Assembly (NCBI RefSeq): GCF_037969765.1
Contig: NZ_CP150207.1
Location: forward strand, 4,307,001 to 4,371,000
Length of the DNA stretch: 64,000 nt
Origin: Paenibacillus sp. FSL W8-0186
GTDB lineage: Bacteria > Bacillota > Bacilli > Paenibacillales > Paenibacillaceae
Direction: 5' to 3'
The notes beneath the pieces are model-generated. The model saw only the letters and a program-made list of their open reading frames with translations, was not told the origin of the DNA and ran no database searches. The translations under genes and the position numbers were made by a program. Position 1 is the stretch's first letter. Each line of letters opens with the position of its first letter. This document shows positions 1 through 7,782 of this stretch, piece by piece.

Positions 1-184
1 GAGCCTGCCATTCCTCGTAATGGCGGGGATCCTGCCCCTGGCATTGCAGCAAAAATTGCAAGAGCTCCGCGGCCTCACGATATCGCTCCGTTTCCAGCAT
101 CCGCGTCAGCTCGATTTGATAATAATCCAACGTTTTGGGAAATAAAACGATGTTGTCTTTTTCGTCGGGTCGAGAATTGCTGAT
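1..184 (-). CDS. TPR-like protein, 5' end only (runs off the window)
   Basis: An open frame runs from position 184 to the window edge and encodes about 61 residues rich in Leu, Glu and Tyr (for example LDYYQIELTRMLETERY), with the amphipathic helical look of a tetratricopeptide repeat. A strong ribosome site (AAAGGAGG, 193-200) lies 8 bases before an in-frame ATC codon (184-182). There is no in-frame ATG, GTG or TTG at a suitable distance. The next candidate is a TTG at 130 without a ribosome site. The start is therefore either a non-canonical AUC or a mutated ATG. The TPR assignment is an impression from composition and is not certain. Confidence 0.55.
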   Translation of the reverse strand, partial: MSNSRPDEKDNIVLFPKTLDYYQIELTRMLETERYREAAELLQFLLQCQGQDPRHYEEWQA

Positions 185-330
185 ATGCGCAACCTCCTTT
201 ATTCCGTATTTGCAATTAATTGAGATTATAGCATAGACGTATTCGAGATAAAAATACTTGTATTCAAGACTTTATTTATGGGCGGATTGTGAATGCTATT
301 AATGAAGGAATATTTTTATTGATTTATCTA

Positions 331-359
331 TTGATTCACAGCATTTCGTGTGTTAAAAT
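331..359 (+). promoter_or_regulatory. SigA-type promoter of tRNA-Arg
   Basis: TTGATT at 331-336 and TAAAAT at 354-359 are separated by exactly 17 bases. The expected start of transcription is near 366, about 30 bases before the tRNA. Confidence 0.55.
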
Positions 360-396
360 ATTTTTTGCTTGCGTTTTTACTTTTAATATTTTTTAT

Positions 397-470
<74 letters not shown>

Positions 471-787
471 TATAGTAAACTCTCCATCAGGAGAGTTTTT
501 TTGCGTCCAGGGGGTGAGAACCCCTTGAGTGTTCGTCGGAGTGAGACTGCCAGGCGCAGCGGCAGGGCAAACGAAGTCTCGCGCATGGAGCGCGAGTATC
601 CCTTCTGGGACGTAGTCAAAACTCTCCATTAGGAGAGTTTTTTGCGTCCAGGGGATGAGAACCCCTTGAGGGTTCGTCGGAGTGAGACTGCCAGGCGCAG
701 CGGCAGGGCAAACGAAGTCTCGCGCATGGAGCGCGAGTATCCCTTCTGGGACGTAAGTCAAAACTCTCCATTAGGAGAGTTATAAAA
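471..787 (+). repeat. Two tandem structured repeats carrying copies of the tRNA 3' end
   Basis: Behind the tRNA, a unit of 141-142 bases occurs twice. It contains the terminator hairpin, a GGGG-TGAGAA-CCCC hairpin, a TTCGT..CTGCC..GGCAG..ACGAA hairpin, a perfect CTCGCGC-ATGGA-GCGCGAG hairpin, and then CCTTCTGGGACG, a copy of the tRNA's own 3' end (601-612 and 742-753). A third terminator hairpin closes the array. A single diverged unit follows the second tRNA-Arg (18192-18302, minus). No convincing reading frame crosses it. Confidence 0.85.
477..502 (+). terminator. Intrinsic terminator of tRNA-Arg
   Basis: The hairpin AAACTCTCC-ATCA-GGAGAGTTT is followed by a T run. Nearly the same hairpin recurs at 618-643 and, with a broken T run, at 761-781, because it belongs to the tandem repeat that follows the tRNA. 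Confidence 0.85.
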
Positions 788-920
788 ATAAATATTTTAC
801 AACACAATCCGCTAAAATACCGCAAAATTTGCATTTATCCCATACAATCCCTATGAAAAATATCCCATTCCTCCGATATAAATAATGATGTGATTTTTCA
901 TTTAATAAAGGAGGAAATTT

Positions 921-1388
921 ATGCGTTACATTATTACCCCCACGGGCTTTGCCGATCAAACCTTGGAAGTCGTGACTTCAGGCATAGGCGGCAATGCCAA
1001 GCTTATGGTGAATAACCAGCTGGTTACGGCCAAGAAAAGGCAGCCGATGATACTGCGCCGGGATGACGGGCAGGAAGTAGAGGCTGTGTGGAAAAAAGAC
1101 TTATTCGGAATGGACGTCCCCAATATCATTATTGACGGCTCGCTCATTCAGGTTGCTAAGCCGCTTCCTGTTGCAGCTAAGGTTTGGTGTTTTCTGCCGT
1201 TGGTATTTATTTTTATCGGGGGAGCGATCGGCGCCCTGATCGGCATACTTGCTGCGGCAGCCAATATGAGCGTGTTCCGGCTGCCTACCAATTTGGTCGT
1301 GAAATTTATTGTAACTTTGCTGATCGACTTGGTCGCAACCGGCCTGTTAATGTTCCTGGCAAGCACCCTTCACTTGCTGCTTCAGTAG
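921..1388 (+). CDS. Small membrane protein of unknown function
   Basis: A 155-residue protein with a good ribosome site (AAGGAGG, 6 bases before the ATG). Residues 1-80 are a soluble, beta-rich segment. Residues 85-112 and 125-153 are strongly hydrophobic (FLPLVFIFIGGAIGALIGIL and VKFIVTLLIDLVATGLLMFL), giving two membrane segments with Gly/Ala-rich packing. The family was not recognised. The gene stands alone between the tRNA repeats and a hairpin terminator. Confidence 0.8.
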   Translation: MRYIITPTGFADQTLEVVTSGIGGNAKLMVNNQLVTAKKRQPMILRRDDGQEVEAVWKKDLFGMDVPNIIIDGSLIQVAKPLPVAAKVWCFLPLVFIFIGGAIGALIGILAAAANMSVFRLPTNLVVKFIVTLLIDLVATGLLMFLASTLHLLLQ

Positions 1389-1452
1389 CAATTAATTCAC
1401 CAAGAGGGCATATTTAAGAGGTTGTTTTTTTACAGTTTCGAGTACATAACCG

Positions 1453-1506
1453 AGCGAGTTTTTTCGACAAATATCTGCATTCGATGTGTCGAAGGGCTCG
1501 CTTTTC
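1453..1506 (+). terminator. Probable terminator after the 921 gene
   Basis: An interrupted hairpin, AGCGAG...TCGACA / TGTCGA...CTCGCT, is followed by TTTTC. The rest of the 1389-1629 gap shows only the ribosome site of the next gene. Confidence 0.55.
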
Positions 1507-1629
1507 ATTTGTTTTTCAATTAGGCATCTCAAGCAAAATGAAGTACAATAAAGACGTCTGGCTGTCTACCAAATTCTGCTCATGTTGAAACGCAATCTAT
1601 CAAACTATTGATGAGGAGGTCCGTATTAC

Positions 1630-2211
1630 ATGAGTTTTACGTTACAGCTTGGAGCGCAGGCTCCCGATTTTGAACTTAAGGCGACAGATGGGGCATTGTA
1701 TTCATTGGACAGCTTCGCTTGGGCTGATTATCTCGTAGTTTTCTTCACTTGCAATCACTGCCCTTACGTGGTCGGTTCCGACGAAGTCACTCGCCAAACG
1801 GCGGAGAAATTTAAAGACAAAGGGGTGGCCTTTGTCGGCATTAATGCAAATAGTGAAAACACGCATCCCGATGATTCTTTTGAGCATATGATTCTTAGAA
1901 TGGAAGAGCACCGCTTCCCTTGGGTTTACCTCCGGGATATGGACCAAGATGCAGCTAGAGCTTACGGAGCGCTGCGCACACCTCATTTCTTTGTATTTGA
2001 CAAACAGCGCCGCCTTGTTTACACAGGCCGTGGAGTGGACAACCCTCGCGAAACTTCAAAAATGACCACCAATGACCTGGAAAGAGCTCTGGCGGAGCTT
2101 ACCTCAGGCCAGCCGGTCAGCGTGCCGTTAACGAATCCGATCGGCTGCAATGTCAAATGGGAAGGACAGGACGCCCACTGGATGCCAGCGGAAGCCTGTG
2201 ATTTGGTATAA
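1630..2211 (+). CDS. Thioredoxin-fold (AhpC/TSA-redoxin) family protein
   Basis: A 193-residue cytoplasmic redox protein. The N-terminal signature ([14 protein letters not shown]) is typical of the peroxiredoxin/redoxin superfamily. A CNHC motif at residues 41-44, followed by Pro, replaces the CxxC of thioredoxins. A cis-Pro-type segment (RTPHFFVFD) lies near residue 118. A strong ribosome site (GAGGAGG) supports the ATG. It ends 5 bases before a glutathione peroxidase gene, so the two probably form an oxidative-stress operon. The substrate is unknown. Confidence 0.85.
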   Translation: MSFTLQLGAQAPDFELKATDGALYSLDSFAWADYLVVFFTCNHCPYVVGSDEVTRQTAEKFKDKGVAFVGINANSENTHPDDSFEHMILRMEEHRFPWVYLRDMDQDAARAYGALRTPHFFVFDKQRRLVYTGRGVDNPRETSKMTTNDLERALAELTSGQPVSVPLTNPIGCNVKWEGQDAHWMPAEACDLV

Positions 2212-2216
2212 CGATA

Positions 2217-2708
2217 ATGTCACAATTATATCAATTTGAAGTCCGGACCATCGAGGGAGAAACTGTCACGCTTGAGCAATTCAAAGATAAGGTGCTGCTA
2301 ATCGTTAATACGGCCAGCGCTTGCGGATTAACACCGCAATATCAGGGATTGCAGCATTTATATGATACGTATGGCGAACAGGGCTTGGTCGTTCTCGGCT
2401 TTCCCTGCAATCAGTTTGCCGGGCAAGAGCCAGGTACGGAAGCGGAAATCAAAAGTTTCTGCGATTTGAATTACCAGGTTACCTTCCCTCTCTTCGCCAA
2501 AATCGATGTCAAAGGCGAAAACGCCCACCCGTTGTATAAATATCTTGTCAGCCACGTCCCGGCTCCTTACCGGACAGGGGACATCGAATGGAATTTCGTC
2601 AAATTTCTTGTTGACCGGAACGGAAACATTCTTAAGCAGTACAGCGCGCGTACGGAGCCTTCAGCTCTAGAGTCTGATATCCGGCAAGCGCTGATACATG
2701 CTGTTTAA
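2217..2708 (+). CDS. bsaA: Glutathione peroxidase-family thiol peroxidase
   Basis: A 163-residue protein of normal length for bacterial GPx. It has the peroxidatic Cys36 (NTASACGLTPQY), the Gln of FPCNQFAGQEPG and the Trp of the EWNFVKFL motif, which form the catalytic triad. Cys replaces selenocysteine. A second Cys in FCDLNYQVTFP is the likely resolving residue, so thioredoxin rather than glutathione is the expected reductant (known for bacterial members). It sits directly behind the redoxin gene and before a strong terminator. Confidence 0.93.
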   Translation: MSQLYQFEVRTIEGETVTLEQFKDKVLLIVNTASACGLTPQYQGLQHLYDTYGEQGLVVLGFPCNQFAGQEPGTEAEIKSFCDLNYQVTFPLFAKIDVKGENAHPLYKYLVSHVPAPYRTGDIEWNFVKFLVDRNGNILKQYSARTEPSALESDIRQALIHAV

Positions 2709-2730
2709 CCGCTCGGCAACACTATACTGA

Positions 2731-2777
2731 GGTTGTTCAAAGAGCCCGGCGCTCTTATGAACAGCCTTTATTTTTTG
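2731..2777 (+). terminator. Terminator of the redoxin-GPx operon
   Basis: A long hairpin (GGTTGTTCA..AGAGC / GCTCT..TGAACAGCC) is followed by TTTATTTTTT. Confidence 0.9.
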
Positions 2778-2990
2778 CTTCCGTCATTGCCGCTCCCTCT
2801 TTGAGCCATTCCTCTCCACACAACCCCTGAGTCCCTTCCTATTTTTGTAATATCCATGACTGCAAATATATTTTTTAATTGAGCTTTTGAAGCTCATCAA
2901 ATAATTAACTAAACCCGATATAATATAATATCATTTACCTAAAATATCCTGGATTACCGGATTATATCCCTATTTGCGGAGGACGTAACT

Positions 2991-3368
2991 ATGACAACAC
3001 GAAGAACGGATCCCTTCCGTTACTCAATGATCACACCCTTGCCCTGTTGGATTGAAATCAGGGAAATTAACGCTGTTCCTGTTCACAGTAAATTAGCAGA
3101 AATTGAGCTGATCGATATTAGCAAGTCAGGATGCCGAATCCAGACCAAGCTGGATCTTAGAGCTTCCACCCATCAGATTGAAGCTACAGTTCATGTGCGA
3201 CTCAATGAGGATCTACATAAATTCCCGGGCAGCATTCGCTGGCAGAAAGAGCATGAGAACGCCGTATTCCATTATGGCCTTGCGCTAAATTTGACCGAAG
3301 ACATGAAAGAAAGCCTTAATATTGAGCTGCGGTCCCTGGCCGCCTCTCGGCGAATCGTAGTACTGTAA
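2991..3368 (+). CDS. PilZ-like protein
   Basis: A 125-residue protein behind GGAGG. The segment ELIDISKSGCRI matches the second PilZ motif (D/NxSxxG), and basic residues near the N terminus (RRTDPFR) could supply the arginines of the first motif, although their spacing is not the classic RxxxR. PilZ domains bind cyclic di-GMP and control motility or exopolysaccharide. This copy has no fused output domain, and its partner is not evident from the neighbours. AT-rich sequence at 2850-2960 probably holds its promoter. Confidence 0.7.
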   Translation: MTTRRTDPFRYSMITPLPCWIEIREINAVPVHSKLAEIELIDISKSGCRIQTKLDLRASTHQIEATVHVRLNEDLHKFPGSIRWQKEHENAVFHYGLALNLTEDMKESLNIELRSLAASRRIVVL

Positions 3369-3380
3369 TACATACATATT

Positions 3381-3430
3381 AAAAAGTAACCGCAACTGCA
3401 AATCTGAATCGATCTGCGATTGCGGTTACT
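3381..3430 (-). terminator. Terminator of the sugar operon
   Basis: The stem AGTAACCGCAA/TTGCGGTTACT is followed on the minus strand by TTTTT. It closes the operon that runs from 9156 to 3455. Confidence 0.85.
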
Positions 3431-3454
3431 GTTATCTGTGGCCATTAAATCCGT

Positions 3455-5890
3455 TTATCGTTCACCTTTACGCACGGCTTCCAGCGCCGTCAGCTTTCCA
3501 TCCCAGAACCGAGCCTGCCTCAGCACTTCGCCTTTGCTCGCCTCAAGCACCAGGCCTTCTTCCTGGACAACATATCTCATCGGATATGCTGCATAGCTGG
3601 TTATGATCCAGCTATCCCCATCCTCCGTAATATACCCGTTGACACAACGCAGCTGTCCCTTTGCATCGCGATATAAATAAGTCGTCGTGCCGAATCCGAG
3701 CAAGTAGGCCACAAGCTCTTCTCCCATATCCCAATCGTCCCCTGTCGCATTAGCGAATAAGGAAGCAAATAACGGATCGCTCGCGTTCCGGAACACGGAT
3801 TGTCCGAAACGATCGCGCGACAGAGACGGCATGTTCAGGTTCGGGGCAGCCACGCTGTAGGTCGAAGCCGCTTCTCCGGGCTGCAATCGGCGCGGCGTAG
3901 ATATGACGTTCCAATCATAGCAGTTGAAGACTGCCATCGCCGCGCGATAGGCGGCCTCCAAATACTGCGGATTTCCAAGATGCTCGTAAGCTACCCGGGA
4001 AGAAGCCGCCACCAGACCTCCCCATAAGGAATGGATCATGTACGACAAGGCTTCCCACCAGCGATCCGGATTTTGCGCCCGATAATCATTGCTGAAGCCG
4101 ATATTAGCCAGGATCAACTGACCGTATTTCGCCGCTTCATCCCGCAGTCCGACCGAGAGCAGCGTCTCGCATGTCGGCCCGAAGCCGGCATTATCATAGA
4201 AATGCTCTGTAATTGCACCGGCAAACGGCTCCTCGTTACGTTCCAGCCTTACCCCAAACTCCTGCCACAGCCGGGTCAAGCGCTGGTGCCACACCAGCAT
4301 CCCAGTCTCCCATAAATCTTTGAGCAAGTCGTCGATATACAATATAAACACGCCGCTTAAACCTGTTTCATCCTTCTCCCTCTGACCTTGGTGACAGTCC
4401 GGGTTCAACCGGACAGCAAGCACTTCCGCCGCCCATTCTAAATAAGTATGGGGTGTATTCAATTTTAGCAGCGAAGCCTCCATGCGAGAGAGCAAGTAAA
4501 ACACATGGGCGATATAGTCCAGATCAAATATGCGATAGAAGCTTCCATATAAAGCACGCGGCTTAGTAAAGTTCCCGTGTTCAAACCAATGACGCTTCAT
4601 ATCGAGCACTGCGGATGCTTCCGCCTTTTCCACTTGCTCCTGAACTGGGGTCGTCAGACTATTTTTCATAAGCAGAAAAGTAAGCTTCCCTAGCGATTCC
4701 CCCTGATTCGATAGCGGTAAAAATGCATGCGCTCTTCCCATCGTCCCCTCGGCGTCATAGTTGTTGCGGCAGAGCCACTCCGCACGCTTCTCCAAAATAC
4801 GGTCGATCGGTTCAAGCACGTTCCACACCAGAATATCCTTGCGCCCATCCTCCAGCAGCAGCTCAAGCTTATGCTCACCTGGCTCCGTCCGCTGCAAAGC
4901 GGCTTGGAATCGCTGAGGGCACTGCCCATCTGCTGCGAAAAAGGAAGTAATGTCTTCCTCCTGGACCACACCTTGAGATGACGGCGAAGTAAGCAATCTA
5001 ACCTGCCTGACCTGCTGCCCGTTCGGAAGCTCCAGTTCCGCTTGAAATACCCCGCCTGACGTCAGCACGGGAGTATACGTCCAGCGGGGATGCCCATGCT
5101 CTAATGCCTGGTGATAGAAATCCTCCTGATCATCACAAGCAGCGAACGCATACTCCCACTGCACCCGCTGCCCGGCATCCAAAATCAGCGGATGATACTC
5201 ATCCCCGTAAATCCAATCGACCGCTGCCGATTCCGGCATCGAGCTGCCATTCTCGACGAGCGATAAGCGATGGAACAGCAGCCCGTCAAGCGATGGCGAC
5301 ACCTGCTCCAGGAAGCGATTTTCATATCTGCAAAATGAACCGAACGCCGCGGAACGCCCCTTTTTTCCATAAATACCGAGATGGGGCGCCTCATTACTGC
5401 GCCGGATTGCTGCAAACTTGGAGAAGTCCCCTCCCATATGTGCGAATACCGCACAGGATTGGCGGATGTTGCGTACGACGTTATCATCGCGAAACATCAC
5501 GTAGGCTAACGAGAACCAGAGATGGAATCCATCGACCCGCAGCACCTTGTCAGTAGAATTGAAGCTCTCAATTTGCCAGATCATCCGCTCCTCTTCAAGC
5601 CGGTAAGTCAGTGTGATCGTCAGCCCCTCTGTATCGAAAGAGACTTCGGCACAGTGCTCACTGACCTTTCTAATCGCCGGAATCAGATCTAAGCTTCGTA
5701 TTGTACGTCCGTTCACTACCGCTGTCCATTCCCCGAACAGCTTATCAACATCATCATAACCGGCCTCTGCCAAATAACCGGGATCAACGACCCAGTTCAT
5801 CGCGTAAGGATCGTCCTTCATCCTCAGAGACTTTACCGCTCCACGCTCTGTAAAGGCAAGTTCAAACTTTGGACTATTCAGTATGTTCAT
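3455..5890 (-). CDS. Large probable carbohydrate-active enzyme (DUF5695-like)
   Basis: An 811-residue protein without a signal peptide, so it is cytoplasmic. The N-terminal ~370 residues look beta-rich and the C-terminal ~430 alpha-helical, with many Trp, Tyr and acidic residues (EALSYMIHSLWGGLVAASS; YDNAGFGPTCETLLS), the pattern of an (alpha/alpha)6-barrel glycosidase or lyase with a beta-sandwich in front. I tentatively relate it to the DUF5695 family; this is from memory and unverified. It is the last gene of an operon with a sugar ABC transporter and is under LacI control, so it probably acts on the imported oligosaccharide. The start has a GGGGTGGAG ribosome site. Substrate and catalytic residues are unknown. 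Confidence 0.6.
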   Translation of the reverse strand: MNILNSPKFELAFTERGAVKSLRMKDDPYAMNWVVDPGYLAEAGYDDVDKLFGEWTAVVNGRTIRSLDLIPAIRKVSEHCAEVSFDTEGLTITLTYRLEEERMIWQIESFNSTDKVLRVDGFHLWFSLAYVMFRDDNVVRNIRQSCAVFAHMGGDFSKFAAIRRSNEAPHLGIYGKKGRSAAFGSFCRYENRFLEQVSPSLDGLLFHRLSLVENGSSMPESAAVDWIYGDEYHPLILDAGQRVQWEYAFAACDDQEDFYHQALEHGHPRWTYTPVLTSGGVFQAELELPNGQQVRQVRLLTSPSSQGVVQEEDITSFFAADGQCPQRFQAALQRTEPGEHKLELLLEDGRKDILVWNVLEPIDRILEKRAEWLCRNNYDAEGTMGRAHAFLPLSNQGESLGKLTFLLMKNSLTTPVQEQVEKAEASAVLDMKRHWFEHGNFTKPRALYGSFYRIFDLDYIAHVFYLLSRMEASLLKLNTPHTYLEWAAEVLAVRLNPDCHQGQREKDETGLSGVFILYIDDLLKDLWETGMLVWHQRLTRLWQEFGVRLERNEEPFAGAITEHFYDNAGFGPTCETLLSVGLRDEAAKYGQLILANIGFSNDYRAQNPDRWWEALSYMIHSLWGGLVAASSRVAYEHLGNPQYLEAAYRAAMAVFNCYDWNVISTPRRLQPGEAASTYSVAAPNLNMPSLSRDRFGQSVFRNASDPLFASLFANATGDDWDMGEELVAYLLGFGTTTYLYRDAKGQLRCVNGYITEDGDSWIITSYAAYPMRYVVQEEGLVLEASKGEVLRQARFWDGKLTALEAVRKGER

Positions 5891-5921
5891 ATGTCTCCAC
5901 CCCTCAGTCTTGTCACCTTTA

Positions 5922-6761
5922 TCATTTTTTGACTCCGCTGAGCGAAATGCCCCCTAGAATAAGGTTTTGCGTAAAATAGAACAGCGTTGCCGGGAACAGA
6001 ACCGATAAGCAGGATACCGCCATCAGTTTCTCGTATTCAATATTAAAAGCATTTTTGAATAAATTGATTCCAAGCGGCAGCGTGTACATGCTCTGGTCAT
6101 TTATAAAAATGAGCGGCGTTAAAAATTCATTCCAGCACCAGACAAAATGGAACACGCCAATAACGACCACAATCGGACGGCATAACGGCAAAATAATGCT
6201 CCAATAAATTTGCCAGCGGTTGCACCCGTCAATTTCAGCCGCTTCGTCCAAATCTCGCGGAACTCCCATAATAAACTGCCGGGCTAGGAAGATGAAAAAC
6301 GCGGAGCCAAACGCCCCCGGCAAAATCATAGGCCAAAGCGTGTTAATGAGTCCCATTTTGTTGTATTGGATATATAACGGAATCGCCGTTACATCCCAAG
6401 GAATTACCATCGTACCGATTACGAAAAGAAATAGAGCATTCCTGCCCCAGAAATTGATCCGGGCAAATCCGAAGGCGACCATCGTAGCGGACAGCATGGC
6501 AAACGGAGTCGATACGCCCACTACAATCAGCGTGTTCAGAAGGAAGCGGCCAAACGGCTGCGCCTTCCAAGCATCGGCAAAGTTATGCAGCTGCCAGTTT
6601 GTCGGTATAAGCTCTGGCTTTGCTGTAAAAATATCCTCCGGCGCTTTCACCGCCGTGGACAGCATCCAGGCGATCGGGAAGAGGAATGCTGCTGCACAGA
6701 GTACCGTCAAAGCAAAAACCAGGACTGTTTGGGTACGTTTTTTACTCTCTAGCGCATGCAT
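5922..6761 (-). CDS. Sugar ABC transporter permease, MalG family
   Basis: A 279-residue inner-membrane protein with six hydrophobic segments. The EAA loop that docks the ATPase is visible as EAAEIDGCNRWQIYWSIILP near residue 185. Its ATG overlaps the stop codon of the preceding permease by one base (TAATG), so the two are translationally coupled. No ATPase gene is in the operon, so a shared MsmX-type ATPase encoded elsewhere is expected, as is usual for this class in Bacillota. Confidence 0.93.
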   Translation of the reverse strand: MHALESKKRTQTVLVFALTVLCAAAFLFPIAWMLSTAVKAPEDIFTAKPELIPTNWQLHNFADAWKAQPFGRFLLNTLIVVGVSTPFAMLSATMVAFGFARINFWGRNALFLFVIGTMVIPWDVTAIPLYIQYNKMGLINTLWPMILPGAFGSAFFIFLARQFIMGVPRDLDEAAEIDGCNRWQIYWSIILPLCRPIVVVIGVFHFVWCWNEFLTPLIFINDQSMYTLPLGINLFKNAFNIEYEKLMAVSCLSVLFPATLFYFTQNLILGGISLSGVKK

Positions 6762-7699
6762 TAACGTCCACCTCCGTCGTCTTCATAATGAACCCAATAC
6801 TTGGACGAAGCCAGAACGAGGCCGGTCAGCAGCACGATGAGAATGAACATCACCCAGGCCATAGCCGAGGCGTAGCCCATTTTGAAATGGGTAAACGCAT
6901 TGCGGTACACATGCAGAGAATAGAAGTACGTTGAATTTGCCGGCCCGCCTCCTGTCAGCACGAACGCAAGAACAATCGTTTGGAAAGCCGAGATCAGGCT
7001 CGTCAAAATATTAAATAGAATCGTCGGCGTAATCAGCGGAATCGTAATATTGAAAAATTTGCGTACGGGACCTGCGCCGTCAATGTCTGCTGCTTCGTAA
7101 TATTCAGAGGATACCGAACGAAGCGCTGACAGGTACAGCACCATCGGGGAGCCGACGCCCCATAGAGCAATGAAGATGAGCGCGTATAGAGCAACGTTTG
7201 GATCGGTCAGCCAGTGCACTCGTGGAAGTCCGACCAGCTCCAGCATGTAATTGACCGGCCCAAAGTCGTCGTTCAGCATCCAGCTAAAAATTAGCGCCAG
7301 CGTTACCCCTTGAATCAGGGATGGCAAATAAAAGATCGATCTGAAAAATTTAATGCCGTAGGTTGCCCGGTTGAGCAGGACAGCGATAAGGATCGCAAAC
7401 ACGACCTGCAAGGGCACCATAATGAACACGTATTTAAATGTGACGATCATCGATTTAAAATAGAAAGGATCGCTCGTGAACATATGGGCGTAGTTTTCAA
7501 GGCCGATAAATTTCGGGCTGCCCACCATATTCCATTCGGTAAAGCTGATCCCCAAAGAGAAAACCATCGGGCCGAACATCAGCAGAAGAAAGCCGATGAG
7601 CCACGGCGAGATAAAGAATAGACCCGCTGCATTCTCACGAAGCCTTTTCCTTCTGAAGGAACGTTTCAATAGAGTCTGACCTGCGCTGGATTGTGCCAT
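6761..7699 (-). CDS. Sugar ABC transporter permease, MalF family
   Basis: A 312-residue membrane protein with six predicted segments, a basic N terminus and the EAA loop YEAADIDGAGPVRKFFNITI. It pairs with the MalG-type permease that overlaps its stop codon to form the channel of an importer for an oligosaccharide. The ribosome site GAGGTGATG lies before the ATG. It follows the binding-protein gene after a short hairpin-bearing spacer. Confidence 0.93.
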   Translation of the reverse strand: MAQSSAGQTLLKRSFRRKRLRENAAGLFFISPWLIGFLLLMFGPMVFSLGISFTEWNMVGSPKFIGLENYAHMFTSDPFYFKSMIVTFKYVFIMVPLQVVFAILIAVLLNRATYGIKFFRSIFYLPSLIQGVTLALIFSWMLNDDFGPVNYMLELVGLPRVHWLTDPNVALYALIFIALWGVGSPMVLYLSALRSVSSEYYEAADIDGAGPVRKFFNITIPLITPTILFNILTSLISAFQTIVLAFVLTGGGPANSTYFYSLHVYRNAFTHFKMGYASAMAWVMFILIVLLTGLVLASSKYWVHYEDDGGGR

Positions 7700-7727
7700 G
7701 TTGTCATCACCTCAATTTGAGGAGAAG

Positions 7728-7747
7728 GGGAAGCCTTTCAGCCTCCC
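7728..7747 (-). other. Hairpin between binding-protein and permease genes
   Basis: GGGAGGCT/AGGCTTCCC with a 3-base loop and no T run lies in the 83-base gap. Such hairpins commonly protect the upstream mRNA and raise binding-protein levels over permease levels; that role is inferred here. Confidence 0.45.
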
Positions 7748-7782
7748 ATCCTTCCATTACTGTGAATCCGTACTTGAACCCT

